From Gorillibacterium sp. (GTDB lineage: Bacteria; Bacillota; Bacilli; Paenibacillales; NBRC-103111), in the NCBI GenBank assembly GCA_014380705.1, contig JACMJI010000281.1, positions 1 to 13,615 on the forward strand: a stretch of DNA of 13,615 nucleotides. The letters are read 5' to 3'. The translations under genes and the position numbers were made by a program. The notes under the pieces are model-generated. The model saw only the letters and a program-made list of their open reading frames with translations. It made no database searches and was not told the origin of the DNA. Shown piece after piece: positions 7,324 to 13,615 of this stretch (position 1 is its first letter; every line of letters starts with the position of its first letter).

Positions 7324-8730
7324 GTGCTTATATTTGGAATTGTACTTGCTGCTGGACAAGGGAAAAGAATGAAGTCAAAGCTTTACAAGGTGCTCCACCC
7401 TGTATGCGGCACCCCAATGGTAGGTCATGTTGTGGGTCTGCTTGATCAAGTGGGCTGTTCACAGAAAATCGTTGTCGTAGGTCATGGTGCCGATGCTGTG
7501 AAAGGCTACCTGGGCGATCGAGTAGAATTTGTCCATCAACAAGAGCAGCTTGGAACGGGCCATGCTGTACTGCAAGCGAAAGACTTGATTGGGTCCGAAG
7601 AAGGCCTAACCTTTGTGCTCTGTGGGGATACCCCTCTTATCCAGAAGGAAAGCCTAGAGAAAATGGTATCTCTAGTACAAGGGGAGATCGCTGCTGCTGT
7701 ACTAACCGCTGAGATTAATTGTCCAACGGGTTACGGTCGCGTCCTTCGCGATGAGCAAAATTTTCTAACAGGTATTGTAGAAGAAAAAGATTGTACCCCT
7801 GAGCAGAAAAAGGTTAAAGAGATCAATACAGGTATTTATTGCTTCGATAATCGCAAGCTGTTTGCTGCTTTGCAGAGCGTCACTAATCATAATGCTGCGG
7901 GTGAATATTATTTAACCGATGTTATTCAAATCCTCCGCGAAAGCGGCGAAAAAGTAATATCGTGCCTGACAACGGATCCATCGGAAGCAATCGGCGTAAA
8001 TGATCGTCTAGCCTTATCCGAGGCTGAAGAGATCATGCGTCAACGAATCAATCGCAAGCATATGCTAGGCGGTGTCACGATTAAGGATCCTGCTAACACC
8101 TATATCGATGCGACGGTCTCCATTGGTGCAGATACGGTTCTTCTTCCGGGCTGCTTCCTCAAGGGAGCTACTTCCATTGGGGAAGATTGTGTAATCGGAC
8201 CGCACGCAGATATAACTGACTCTATCGTGGCAGATGAAGTAAGTATTAAGTATTCCGTGCTTCAAGACACTGTGGTTGGCACTGCTGCAACGGTAGGACC
8301 CTATGCCAATCTTCGGCCAGGAACAAAGCTTGGGGACAAGGTGAAGGTCGGAGACTTTGTTGAGATCAAGAATGCAACATTGGATACAGGCAGTAAGGTA
8401 TCTCATTTGAGCTACATTGGGGATGCGCATATTGGTAAGAATGTAAATATTGGCTGTGGTGCCATTACGGTTAATTATGATGGATTTAATAAGCATATGA
8501 CAGAAATTGGGGATAATGCTTTTGTGGGAAGCAATGTTAATTTGGTTGCTCCGGTTACCATAGGTCAGGGGGCATTTGTTGTCGCGGGCTCTACCATCAC
8601 CAAGGATGTGGAAGAGGATGCACTCGCGATAGCTCGTGAACGCCAGACGAATAAACCAGGCTATGGTGCAAAGCTGCGCGAACGAATGCTTAGGAAGAAA
8701 GATAATAAGGATAATATTGACATTAAATAG
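7324..8730 (+). CDS. glmU: Bifunctional GlcNAc-1-P uridyltransferase / GlcN-1-P acetyltransferase
   Basis: GlmU performs the last two steps to UDP-N-acetylglucosamine, the precursor of peptidoglycan and teichoic acid: acetylation of glucosamine-1-phosphate, then uridylylation. The N-terminal pyrophosphorylase domain (1 to about 230) has LAAGQGKRMKS (8-18), QQEQLGTGHA, CGDTPL and EINTGIY. From about 250 a left-handed beta-helix of hexapeptide repeats forms the acetyltransferase. H361 in VSHLSYIGDA corresponds to the catalytic histidine, followed by GCGAITVNYDG and the C-terminal AIARERQTNKPGY. The GTG at 7324 gives 468 residues and lies 8 bases after GGAG (7312-7315). A GTG at 7315 overlaps that Shine-Dalgarno and is rejected. 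I found no convincing promoter in 7181-7323. In B. subtilis prs follows directly, but not here. Confidence 0.96.
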   Translation: MLIFGIVLAAGQGKRMKSKLYKVLHPVCGTPMVGHVVGLLDQVGCSQKIVVVGHGADAVKGYLGDRVEFVHQQEQLGTGHAVLQAKDLIGSEEGLTFVLCGDTPLIQKESLEKMVSLVQGEIAAAVLTAEINCPTGYGRVLRDEQNFLTGIVEEKDCTPEQKKVKEINTGIYCFDNRKLFAALQSVTNHNAAGEYYLTDVIQILRESGEKVISCLTTDPSEAIGVNDRLALSEAEEIMRQRINRKHMLGGVTIKDPANTYIDATVSIGADTVLLPGCFLKGATSIGEDCVIGPHADITDSIVADEVSIKYSVLQDTVVGTAATVGPYANLRPGTKLGDKVKVGDFVEIKNATLDTGSKVSHLSYIGDAHIGKNVNIGCGAITVNYDGFNKHMTEIGDNAFVGSNVNLVAPVTIGQGAFVVAGSTITKDVEEDALAIARERQTNKPGYGAKLRERMLRKKDNKDNIDIK

Positions 8731-8781
8731 GTGTATAACTTAGTAGTGCGATCGTCATACGGGTTGATATGCTCCATGGAG

Positions 8782-8806
8782 GTTGAACTCTTCTTAGAAT
8801 GGGTAT
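8782..8806 (+). promoter_or_regulatory. SigmaB-type promoter of ctc
   Basis: GTTGAA (8782-8787) and GGGTAT (8801-8806) are 13 bases apart, matching the sigmaB consensus GTTTAA-N12-14-GGGTAT at all but one position. B. subtilis ctc is a classic sigmaB target. A 10-bp palindrome CTCCATGGAG (8772-8781) abuts the -35. The start would be near 8815, leaving a leader of about 80 bases. Confidence 0.6.
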
Positions 8807-8892
8807 TATAAGAAAGTAAGCTTTAACCCTATTCTATCGTTCGCCCCATATTAACCGTGGGACGTTCGCACGCACTAAGGAGGTTTAATCAC

Positions 8893-9495
8893 TTGTCTAT
8901 TCAATTAACTGCCCAAATCCGTACAGGGACGACTCGTTCTGCCATCCATAATCTTCGGAACTCAGGGCAAATCCCAGCGTCGGTGTATGGAAAAAAAGTT
9001 AGTTCGGGTGAGTCCATTTCTGTTGTCCAAAAAGAGCTTTCAATGATTTTGCGCAAAAACCCCCATGCCGTTATTCAGTTAGATATAGCCGATGAGGGGA
9101 TTTTCCCAGTCATGATTCATGAGGTTCAACGTGATAAGGTTTCCGGAAAAGTAATGCATGTAGATTTCCACCAGATCAGTATGAATGAACTGGTTAAATC
9201 TACAGTTGGGGTTGAGCTTACGGGTGAGGCGCCAGGCGTTAAATTGGGCGGCATATTATCCATCGAAACCCATGAAATTGAAATTCGTTGCATGCCAGAC
9301 AATCTTCCCTCTTTACTTACCATTGATATCAGTGGGCTAAATGTGGGTGACAATGTACTTGTATCTGATTTAACGATTCCCGAAGGTGTTGAAGTTTTAA
9401 CCGACCCTACGAGTGTAGTTGTGACGATTCTAACGCCTCAGAAGGAAGTTGTTGAGCTGGATGAGGCTGCTGATGAGGCAGCTCCCAAGGAATAG
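8893..9495 (+). CDS. ctc: Ribosomal protein bL25, Ctc/TL5 type (general stress protein)
   Basis: Ctc is the long form of ribosomal protein L25, which binds 5S rRNA on the large subunit. In B. subtilis it is induced by heat, salt and energy stress through sigmaB. The 200-residue protein has an N-terminal L25 beta-barrel (1 to about 92, with RTGTTRSAIHNLRNSGQIP and VYGK), then the TL5-type C-terminal domain (about 95-185, with GVELTGEAPGVKLGG, DISGLNVGDNV and VVTILTP). It ends in an acidic alanine/glutamate tail. The TTG at 8893 is chosen because AAGGAGGT (8877-8884) is 8 bases upstream. A GTG at 8857 would add 12 residues with no RBS. A sigmaB-type promoter lies upstream and a terminator downstream. 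Confidence 0.94.
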   Translation: MSIQLTAQIRTGTTRSAIHNLRNSGQIPASVYGKKVSSGESISVVQKELSMILRKNPHAVIQLDIADEGIFPVMIHEVQRDKVSGKVMHVDFHQISMNELVKSTVGVELTGEAPGVKLGGILSIETHEIEIRCMPDNLPSLLTIDISGLNVGDNVLVSDLTIPEGVEVLTDPTSVVVTILTPQKEVVELDEAADEAAPKE

Positions 9496-9562
9496 CAAAA
9501 CAAGCGCTCCAAGGATAAACGCCTGTCGGCGTCCGTAGGGCCGTGCGTTTTACCGATGCGGA

Positions 9563-9597
9563 ATCAGAATGAACATATAATATTTATACATTCTGAT
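9563..9597. repeat. Inverted repeat between ctc and its terminator
   Basis: ATCAGAATG (9563-9571) and CATTCTGAT (9589-9597) are perfect 9-base complementary arms around a 17-base, almost purely A/T spacer. It lies 67 bases after the ctc stop and just before the terminator at 9610. It may be an mRNA 3'-end structure or a protein site. Confidence 0.5.
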
Positions 9598-9609
9598 ATA
9601 GTACAAAAT

Positions 9610-9635
9610 GCTGCTTCCGATGGAAGCAGCTTTTT
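9610..9635 (+). terminator. Intrinsic terminator after ctc
   Basis: GCTGCTTCC (9610-9618) and GGAAGCAGC (9622-9630) form a perfect GC-rich stem with a GAT loop (or 8 bp with a 5-base loop). TTTTT follows. Confidence 0.9.
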
Positions 9636-9658
9636 ACTATAGAGAATGCCGCTTTCTT

Positions 9659-9667
9659 TGTTATAAT
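9659..9667 (+). promoter_or_regulatory. Extended -10 promoter of pth
   Basis: A consensus TATAAT (9662-9667) is preceded by TGT (9659-9661), forming an extended -10. No good -35 is visible at 16-18 bases upstream. It lies directly after the ctc terminator and 48 bases before the pth start. Confidence 0.55.
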
Positions 9668-9714
9668 AGGGTGTGAAGCTGAATATTTGTATAGTTGAAA
9701 GGAACGAAGAGAAG

Positions 9715-10275
9715 ATGAAATGGTTCGTAGGACTCGGCAACCCCGGTCGCGAATACCAGGCAACCCGGCATAATGTTGGCTTTATGGCGGTTGATCGCTT
9801 TGCCGAGGAATGGGGAATTGGATTCAAAGAGAGTAAGAACAAAGCTTGGATCGGGGAGGGGCATGTCGATGGTGTAAAGGTGTACCTGATCAAGCCAGCG
9901 ACCTATATGAACTTATCAGGAGAAGCCGTTCGTGCTTTTCAGCAATTCCATAAAGCAGAACTTATAGATATGACGGTTATTTACGATGATCTAGACACAG
10001 AGGTCGGCAACCTCAGACTTCGCTATCAGGGTGGAGCCGGTGGTCACAACGGCATCAAGTCTATCATCCAACATACAGGCACACAAACGTTTAATCGGAT
10101 TCGCATCGGGATTTCCCGCCCACAGCCAGGCCGCGATATTGCTCAATATGTGCTATCTGAATTTACCAAGGCAGATACCAAGCTTTTGCCAGACGTATTG
10201 GAGAAAGCTACTCAAGCGATGCGGTTTGCACTGGGTCATAATTTCGAACAGACAATGGCTAAATTCAACGTATAG
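9715..10275 (+). CDS. pth: Peptidyl-tRNA hydrolase
   Basis: Pth cleaves the ester bond of peptidyl-tRNAs that fall off the ribosome, recycling tRNA in the cytoplasm. In B. subtilis it is the essential gene spoVC. The 186-residue protein has the standard single-domain fold. FVGLGNPG carries N9. TRHNVGF carries the catalytic base H19. PATYMNLSG (61-69) carries N66. VIYDDLD carries D91, and GGAGGHNGIKS (106-116) carries N112. All catalytic and substrate-binding residues are present. The ATG at 9715 is used because AAAGGAA (9698-9704) lies 10 bases upstream and MKWFVGLGNPG is the family start. An in-frame GTG at 9673, 5 bases after the -10, would have to be leaderless. Fin follows 66 bases on. 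Confidence 0.97.
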   Translation: MKWFVGLGNPGREYQATRHNVGFMAVDRFAEEWGIGFKESKNKAWIGEGHVDGVKVYLIKPATYMNLSGEAVRAFQQFHKAELIDMTVIYDDLDTEVGNLRLRYQGGAGGHNGIKSIIQHTGTQTFNRIRIGISRPQPGRDIAQYVLSEFTKADTKLLPDVLEKATQAMRFALGHNFEQTMAKFNV

Positions 10276-10276
10276 A

Positions 10277-10305
10277 GTTAAAAAGATAGAACTCCGGGCA
10301 TACTG
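10277..10305 (+). promoter_or_regulatory. Candidate forespore sigmaF/sigmaG promoter of fin
   Basis: GGGCATACTG (10296-10305) matches the sigmaF -10 (GGnRAnAHTR) at 9 of 10 positions, and contains CATACTG, one base off the sigmaG -10. GTTAA (10277-10281), 14 bases upstream, matches GYWTA at 4 of 5. B. subtilis fin is transcribed in the forespore by sigmaF and sigmaG, so the position fits. The -35 and its spacing are weak. Confidence 0.4.
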
Positions 10306-10341
10306 GATAGAAGTATATCCTATAGCAGGGAGGTTTTTTGT

Positions 10342-10572
10342 TTGGAAATTCGTTATGTTTGCCGTCACTGCCAGTCCGTGATGGGTATCCTGAACAGTAC
10401 TTCTATAAGCGAAATGCAGCTAGGCTTGCATTCCTTGACCCCTGAAGAGCGGCAGGATATAATAGCATATAATCTTGACGGTGGAATGACTGTAAGGTTG
10501 ACCTGCGAGTTTTGCAGGGATGCGCTAACAGCAAACCCTGAGCTTTCTCTTGTTAGAAGTCCGTTGCAATAA
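10342..10572 (+). CDS. fin: Anti-sigmaF factor Fin (YabK)
   Basis: Fin (formerly YabK) is a small forespore protein that inhibits sigmaF, helping the switch from early to late forespore transcription by sigmaG. The 76-residue length equals that of B. subtilis. Two Cys-x-x-Cys pairs, C7-C10 (CRHC) and C55-C58 (CEFC), form the zinc-binding centre of the family. The middle has the conserved LGLHSLTPEERQDII (28-41), predicted helical. The TTG start at 10342 follows GGGAGG (10328-10333) with 8 bases between. A possible sigmaF/G promoter precedes it, and it sits between pth and mfd as in Bacillus. The family assignment rests on length, both CxxC pairs and position. Confidence 0.9.
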   Translation: MEIRYVCRHCQSVMGILNSTSISEMQLGLHSLTPEERQDIIAYNLDGGMTVRLTCEFCRDALTANPELSLVRSPLQ

Positions 10573-10613
10573 GCGGTCTTACAGCATAGAATGACGAATA
10601 TTTAAGTATATGA

Positions 10614-10641
10614 TTGATAAAGCTTAAGGTCGTTTTACTAT
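10614..10641 (+). promoter_or_regulatory. Possible sigmaA promoter for mfd
   Basis: TTGATA (10614-10619) and TACTAT (10636-10641) are 16 bases apart. The start would be near 10648, giving a leader of about 165 bases. The -10 matches only 4 of 6 bases and the spacing is a little short. Confidence 0.35.
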
Positions 10642-10685
10642 CCTTAGGTTATGTTGTCATATCGTAGTTGTAAGGATCAGCTTAA
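10624..10685 (+). other. Structured fin-mfd intergenic element
   Basis: A compound stem can be drawn. Outer TTAAG (10624-10628) pairs with CTTAA (10681-10685). Next, ATCCTTA (10640-10646) pairs with TAAGGAT (10671-10677). An inner hairpin TATG-TTGT-CATA (10650-10661) lies within. The 7-bp middle helix is the firmest part. It could be RNA structure or a DNA operator, and overlaps the possible mfd promoter. Confidence 0.3.
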
Positions 10686-10728
10686 CAAATATCTTAGAAC
10701 TTTGGATAAGGAACAGGACTGTGTCACT

Positions 10729-10781
10729 CCCCCCCATGGTAGCAGGCTATTCATGCTGCGTTCCGGTTTGGGGGTTCTTTT
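10729..10781 (+). terminator. Terminator-like hairpin before mfd
   Basis: CCCCCA (10731-10736, in a run of seven C) pairs with TGGGGG (10769-10774). An inner GCAG/CTGC stem (10742-10745 with 10756-10759) sits within it, and TTCTTTT follows. It may end the fin transcript or attenuate mfd. Bases 10710-10714 (GGAAC) can instead pair with GTTCC (10760-10764), which would exclude the outer stem. Confidence 0.55.
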
Positions 10782-10814
10782 GATGCGTTCGGTTCGCTTT
10801 GTGGGAGGTGCATC

Positions 10815-13615
10815 ATGCAGGAACTAATCTCCGCTTTTTCAGCGGACAATGATTTTGAAAGCATTGTAGCAGGGATCCGTTCAGGGATGCGGGAGCAATT
10901 GGTATCAGGGCTGGCAGGTTCGTCACGCCAAGTTATGATCGCCGCTTTACTGGAGCAGACGGGCCAGCCGATTCTGGTTGTGACGCATAACATGTTTGCC
11001 GCCCAAAAAATAGCAGAGGATTTAATAGAATGCATTTCGCCTGAACGTGTGCTGCTTTACCCAGCACAAGAGATGCTTGCTGCGGAAGCATCCGTTGCAA
11101 GCACCGATATCGTAGCCCAACGAATTGATGCCCTCACCCGACTTGCTGGTGGTTTCTCAGGAATTGTTATTACGCCTTATGCAGGTCTTCGGCGCCTACT
11201 TCCTACAAGCAGCATCTTTGTAAGTTCGCAGGTTTTAGTCCAGGAAGGGGAAGAACTCGTTCTGGAGGATTTTCTGCGTCGTTTAACGGAGCTTGGATAC
11301 GAACGAGTAGAACGGGTGGAGAAGAAAGGTGAGCTCTGTGTCCGTGGGGGTATTATCGATGTGTTCCCACTCACCTCTGTTCTTCCCTGCCGGATTGAAT
11401 TATTCGATGTGGAGGTAGACTCGATACGGTCCTTTGATCCGGAAACCCAGCGTTCCACTGTGCGGTTAAAGCAGTTGGTCATCCCTCCTGCTAGAGAAGT
11501 TATCGGAGAAATGTGGCGTTTTCAAAGCGCAGCTAACCACGCAGGCTCACTCGTAGACGCTCAGCTTGAGAAAATGGCGGACCGCCAAGCCAAGGTCAAG
11601 TTAAAAGAAACCATTGGCGACGAAATTCGACGTTTGGAGCAGGGGCTTTCTTTTGCTGGTGCGTCTAAGTATATTTCTCTCTTGTATCCAGAACGGCAAA
11701 CCTTGATGGACTACGTACCCAAAGACTCACTGCTTATCATTGATGAACCAGCGCGTCTATTGGAAACGTCTAAACAATTGGAGCGAGATGAAGCAGAGTG
11801 GATGACGGGTCAGCTACAGGAAGGTAAATCGTTGCCTGCCTTGACCTTTTCTAAATCCTATGATTCCTTATTGCATAGAAAGCCATTTCAAACGGTATAT
11901 CTTTCTCTCTTTTTGCGTCAGGTCCCGCAGACACAGCCTCAGAACATCGTTAACTTTATGTGCCGGACGATGCAGAACTTTCATGGACAGATGAATTTGC
12001 TAAAAACAGAAACCGATCGGTGGAAGAAGAATGGTGTTCGTGTCATTCTCCTTGCGGAGGGGAGTGAGCGCAAAGAGCGTGCTCGGCGTGTATTGGCTGA
12101 TTACCACATCGACGAGCCGGAAATAATGGATGGAAGTCTACAAACAGGCTTTGAGCTGCCATCTATTAAGCTTGTAGTGATTACCGAGGGTGAGATGTTC
12201 TCCCAGAAGCAACGTAAAGCGCGGCGCGTCGAGAAAAAGCTCGAGAATGCAGAGCGGATTAAGAGCTATCAAGAACTTAAGATTGGCGATTACGTGGTGC
12301 ATGTCAATCATGGCATCGGGAAATATATCGGTATCGGTACGCTTGAGGTGGGAGGAATCCATAAAGACTATCTCCATATCCTTTACGCAGGTGGAGATAA
12401 ACTTTCTGTCCCCATTGATCAAATCGAACTGATTCAGAAGTATGTCGGTGCTGAGGATAAGGAACCGAAGGTATATAAGCTCGGAGGAACGGAATGGCAT
12501 AAGGTCAAAACTAAGGTTCGCACCTCAGTCAAGGACATCGCTGATGATCTGATTAAACTTTATGCAGAGCGTCAGCAAGCCGAAGGATTTCCCTTTAGTG
12601 AGGACTCAGGGTACCAAGGTGAATTCGAAGCCATGTTCCCTTATGAGGAAACCCGCGATCAACTGCGAGCCATCACTGAAATTAAAGGCGATATGGAAAA
12701 GTCTAGCCCGATGGACCGTTTGCTTTGCGGCGATGTTGGATATGGTAAGACAGAGGTAGCTATACGTGCAGCTTTTAAAGCGGCCATTGATGGCAAACAG
12801 GTAGCGCTCCTTGTACCGACAACAATATTGGCCCAGCAGCACTACGAAACCTTCCGCGAACGGTTTTCTGGATACCCCTTCAATATCAGTGTACTCAGTC
12901 GGTTTCGCTCTAAAAAAGATCAGACCGAGACGATGAAGGGTCTGAAGGTCGGCTCTGTCGATATCGTCATCGGCACCCACAGATTGCTTTCTGCTGACAT
13001 CAAGTTTAAGGACCTTGGGCTTCTGATCGTTGATGAGGAGCAACGGTTTGGTGTCTCGCACAAAGAGAAGCTGAAGCGACTGAAAACCAATGTGGACGTA
13101 TTGACGTTAACGGCAACGCCAATTCCTCGTACGCTGCACATGTCTATGTTAGGTGTGCGTGATTTGTCCGTGATAGAGACCCCGCCGGAGAACCGGTTTC
13201 CTGTTCAAACCTATGTTCTTGAACATAACACCTCGCTTGTTAGGGAGGCTGTCGAGCGTGAGCTGGCACGGGAAGGTCAAGTGTATTATCTATATAACCG
13301 GGTTCAGGGTATCCAACAAATGGCCGACCAGATCTCCGCTCTGGTGCCGGATGCTAGGGTAGCAATCGCACACGGTCAGATGGGAGAGCATGTGCTGGAG
13401 AAGACGATTCTCAACTTCCTAGATGGAGAGTATGATGTCCTCGTTAGCACCAGTATTATTGAGACGGGTGTTGATATTCCTAACGTTAATACCTTGATTG
13501 TGCATGATGCAGATAAGATGGGGCTTTCGCAACTCTATCAATTGCGTGGACGGGTGGGAAGGTCTAACCGAATAGCCTACGCCTATTTTACTTACCAACG
13601 GGATAAAGTGCTGAC
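10815..13615 (+). CDS. mfd: Transcription-repair coupling factor Mfd (3'-truncated)
   Basis: Mfd is a DNA translocase that removes RNA polymerase stalled at DNA lesions and recruits UvrA for nucleotide excision repair. The window holds 933 codons of an expected total near 1,175, and the frame stays open to the right edge. The N-terminal UvrB-like region (1 to about 350) includes the segment [10 protein letters not shown]. The RNA-polymerase-interacting CarD-like domain is at about 486-548 ([18 protein letters not shown]). The SF2 helicase core has Walker [10 protein letters not shown] (639-647), IGTHRLL, a DEEQ box (740-743), [12 protein letters not shown] and motif VI RGRVGRS (911-917). The ATG at 10815 lies 6 bases after GGGAGG. 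The C-terminal UvrA-inhibitory domain lies outside the window. Position after fin matches B. subtilis. Confidence 0.97.
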   Translation, partial: MQELISAFSADNDFESIVAGIRSGMREQLVSGLAGSSRQVMIAALLEQTGQPILVVTHNMFAAQKIAEDLIECISPERVLLYPAQEMLAAEASVASTDIVAQRIDALTRLAGGFSGIVITPYAGLRRLLPTSSIFVSSQVLVQEGEELVLEDFLRRLTELGYERVERVEKKGELCVRGGIIDVFPLTSVLPCRIELFDVEVDSIRSFDPETQRSTVRLKQLVIPPAREVIGEMWRFQSAANHAGSLVDAQLEKMADRQAKVKLKETIGDEIRRLEQGLSFAGASKYISLLYPERQTLMDYVPKDSLLIIDEPARLLETSKQLERDEAEWMTGQLQEGKSLPALTFSKSYDSLLHRKPFQTVYLSLFLRQVPQTQPQNIVNFMCRTMQNFHGQMNLLKTETDRWKKNGVRVILLAEGSERKERARRVLADYHIDEPEIMDGSLQTGFELPSIKLVVITEGEMFSQKQRKARRVEKKLENAERIKSYQELKIGDYVVHVNHGIGKYIGIGTLEVGGIHKDYLHILYAGGDKLSVPIDQIELIQKYVGAEDKEPKVYKLGGTEWHKVKTKVRTSVKDIADDLIKLYAERQQAEGFPFSEDSGYQGEFEAMFPYEETRDQLRAITEIKGDMEKSSPMDRLLCGDVGYGKTEVAIRAAFKAAIDGKQVALLVPTTILAQQHYETFRERFSGYPFNISVLSRFRSKKDQTETMKGLKVGSVDIVIGTHRLLSADIKFKDLGLLIVDEEQRFGVSHKEKLKRLKTNVDVLTLTATPIPRTLHMSMLGVRDLSVIETPPENRFPVQTYVLEHNTSLVREAVERELAREGQVYYLYNRVQGIQQMADQISALVPDARVAIAHGQMGEHVLEKTILNFLDGEYDVLVSTSIIETGVDIPNVNTLIVHDADKMGLSQLYQLRGRVGRSNRIAYAYFTYQRDKVL

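Noticed and set aside
8065..8496. 143-codon open frame on the - strand within glmU
   Set aside because: Fully inside the glmU beta-helix repeats. The repetitive codon pattern leaves the reverse strand open.
10707..10781. T-box or other known riboswitch before mfd
   Set aside because: No T-box sequence or specifier arrangement is recognisable, and mfd is not a usual target. Recorded only as a hairpin.
12606..13061. 151-codon open frame on the - strand within mfd
   Set aside because: Antisense to the mfd helicase core, with no family resemblance.

Overview
The window looks like chromosomal DNA of a low-to-mid GC, endospore-forming Firmicute, most likely Paenibacillus or a close relative in the Paenibacillaceae. 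The reasons are the gene order, the protein sequences, the strong purine-rich ribosome binding sites, frequent TTG/GTG starts and several sporulation genes. All genes lie on the + strand. The order is yabE(3' part)-rnmV-ksgA-yabG-veg-ispE-purR-yabJ(ridA)-spoVG-glmU-ctc(rplY)-pth-fin-mfd(5' part). This is essentially the B. subtilis yabE-to-mfd region. Two genes expected from B. subtilis are not seen: sspF between veg and ispE, and prs between glmU and ctc.

Layout. 1-938 is the C-terminal part of a DUF348-G5-3D cell-wall protein, followed by a sigmaA-like promoter motif and an intrinsic terminator. 1168-2633 is a translationally coupled RNA-maturation pair: RNase M5 for 5S rRNA and KsgA for 16S rRNA. 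2816-3724 is the spore-coat protease YabG, ending in a short (A/V)NR repeat. 3833-4253 is veg, with two tandem near-consensus sigmaA promoters and its own terminator. 4254-4526 is a 270-base gap holding a sigmaG-like promoter and a possible 16-residue ORF. 4527-6699 holds ispE, then purR-yabJ with a promoter and a possible PurBox. 6773-7180 is spoVG with an excellent sigmaH promoter and a terminator. 7324-8730 is glmU. 8782-9635 is ctc with a sigmaB-type promoter and a terminator. 9715-10572 holds pth and the anti-sigmaF protein Fin. 10573-10814 is a structured intergenic region or leader before mfd, which runs off the right end.

Functionally this is a housekeeping cluster: rRNA maturation, isoprenoid and UDP-GlcNAc precursor synthesis, purine control, peptidyl-tRNA recycling, and transcription-coupled repair. 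Developmental genes are interleaved, apparently each with its own promoter. Candidate sites for sigmaH (spoVG), sigmaF/G (fin), sigmaG (veg-ispE gap), sigmaK (yabG) and sigmaB (ctc) can be read by eye. No mobile element, CRISPR array, phage gene or RNA gene was seen. I found no convincing undescribed multi-gene system. The most noteworthy items are the veg-ispE gap, the fin-mfd leader, the missing prs, the nested inverted repeats at the veg promoter and the promoter-terminator pair after yabE.
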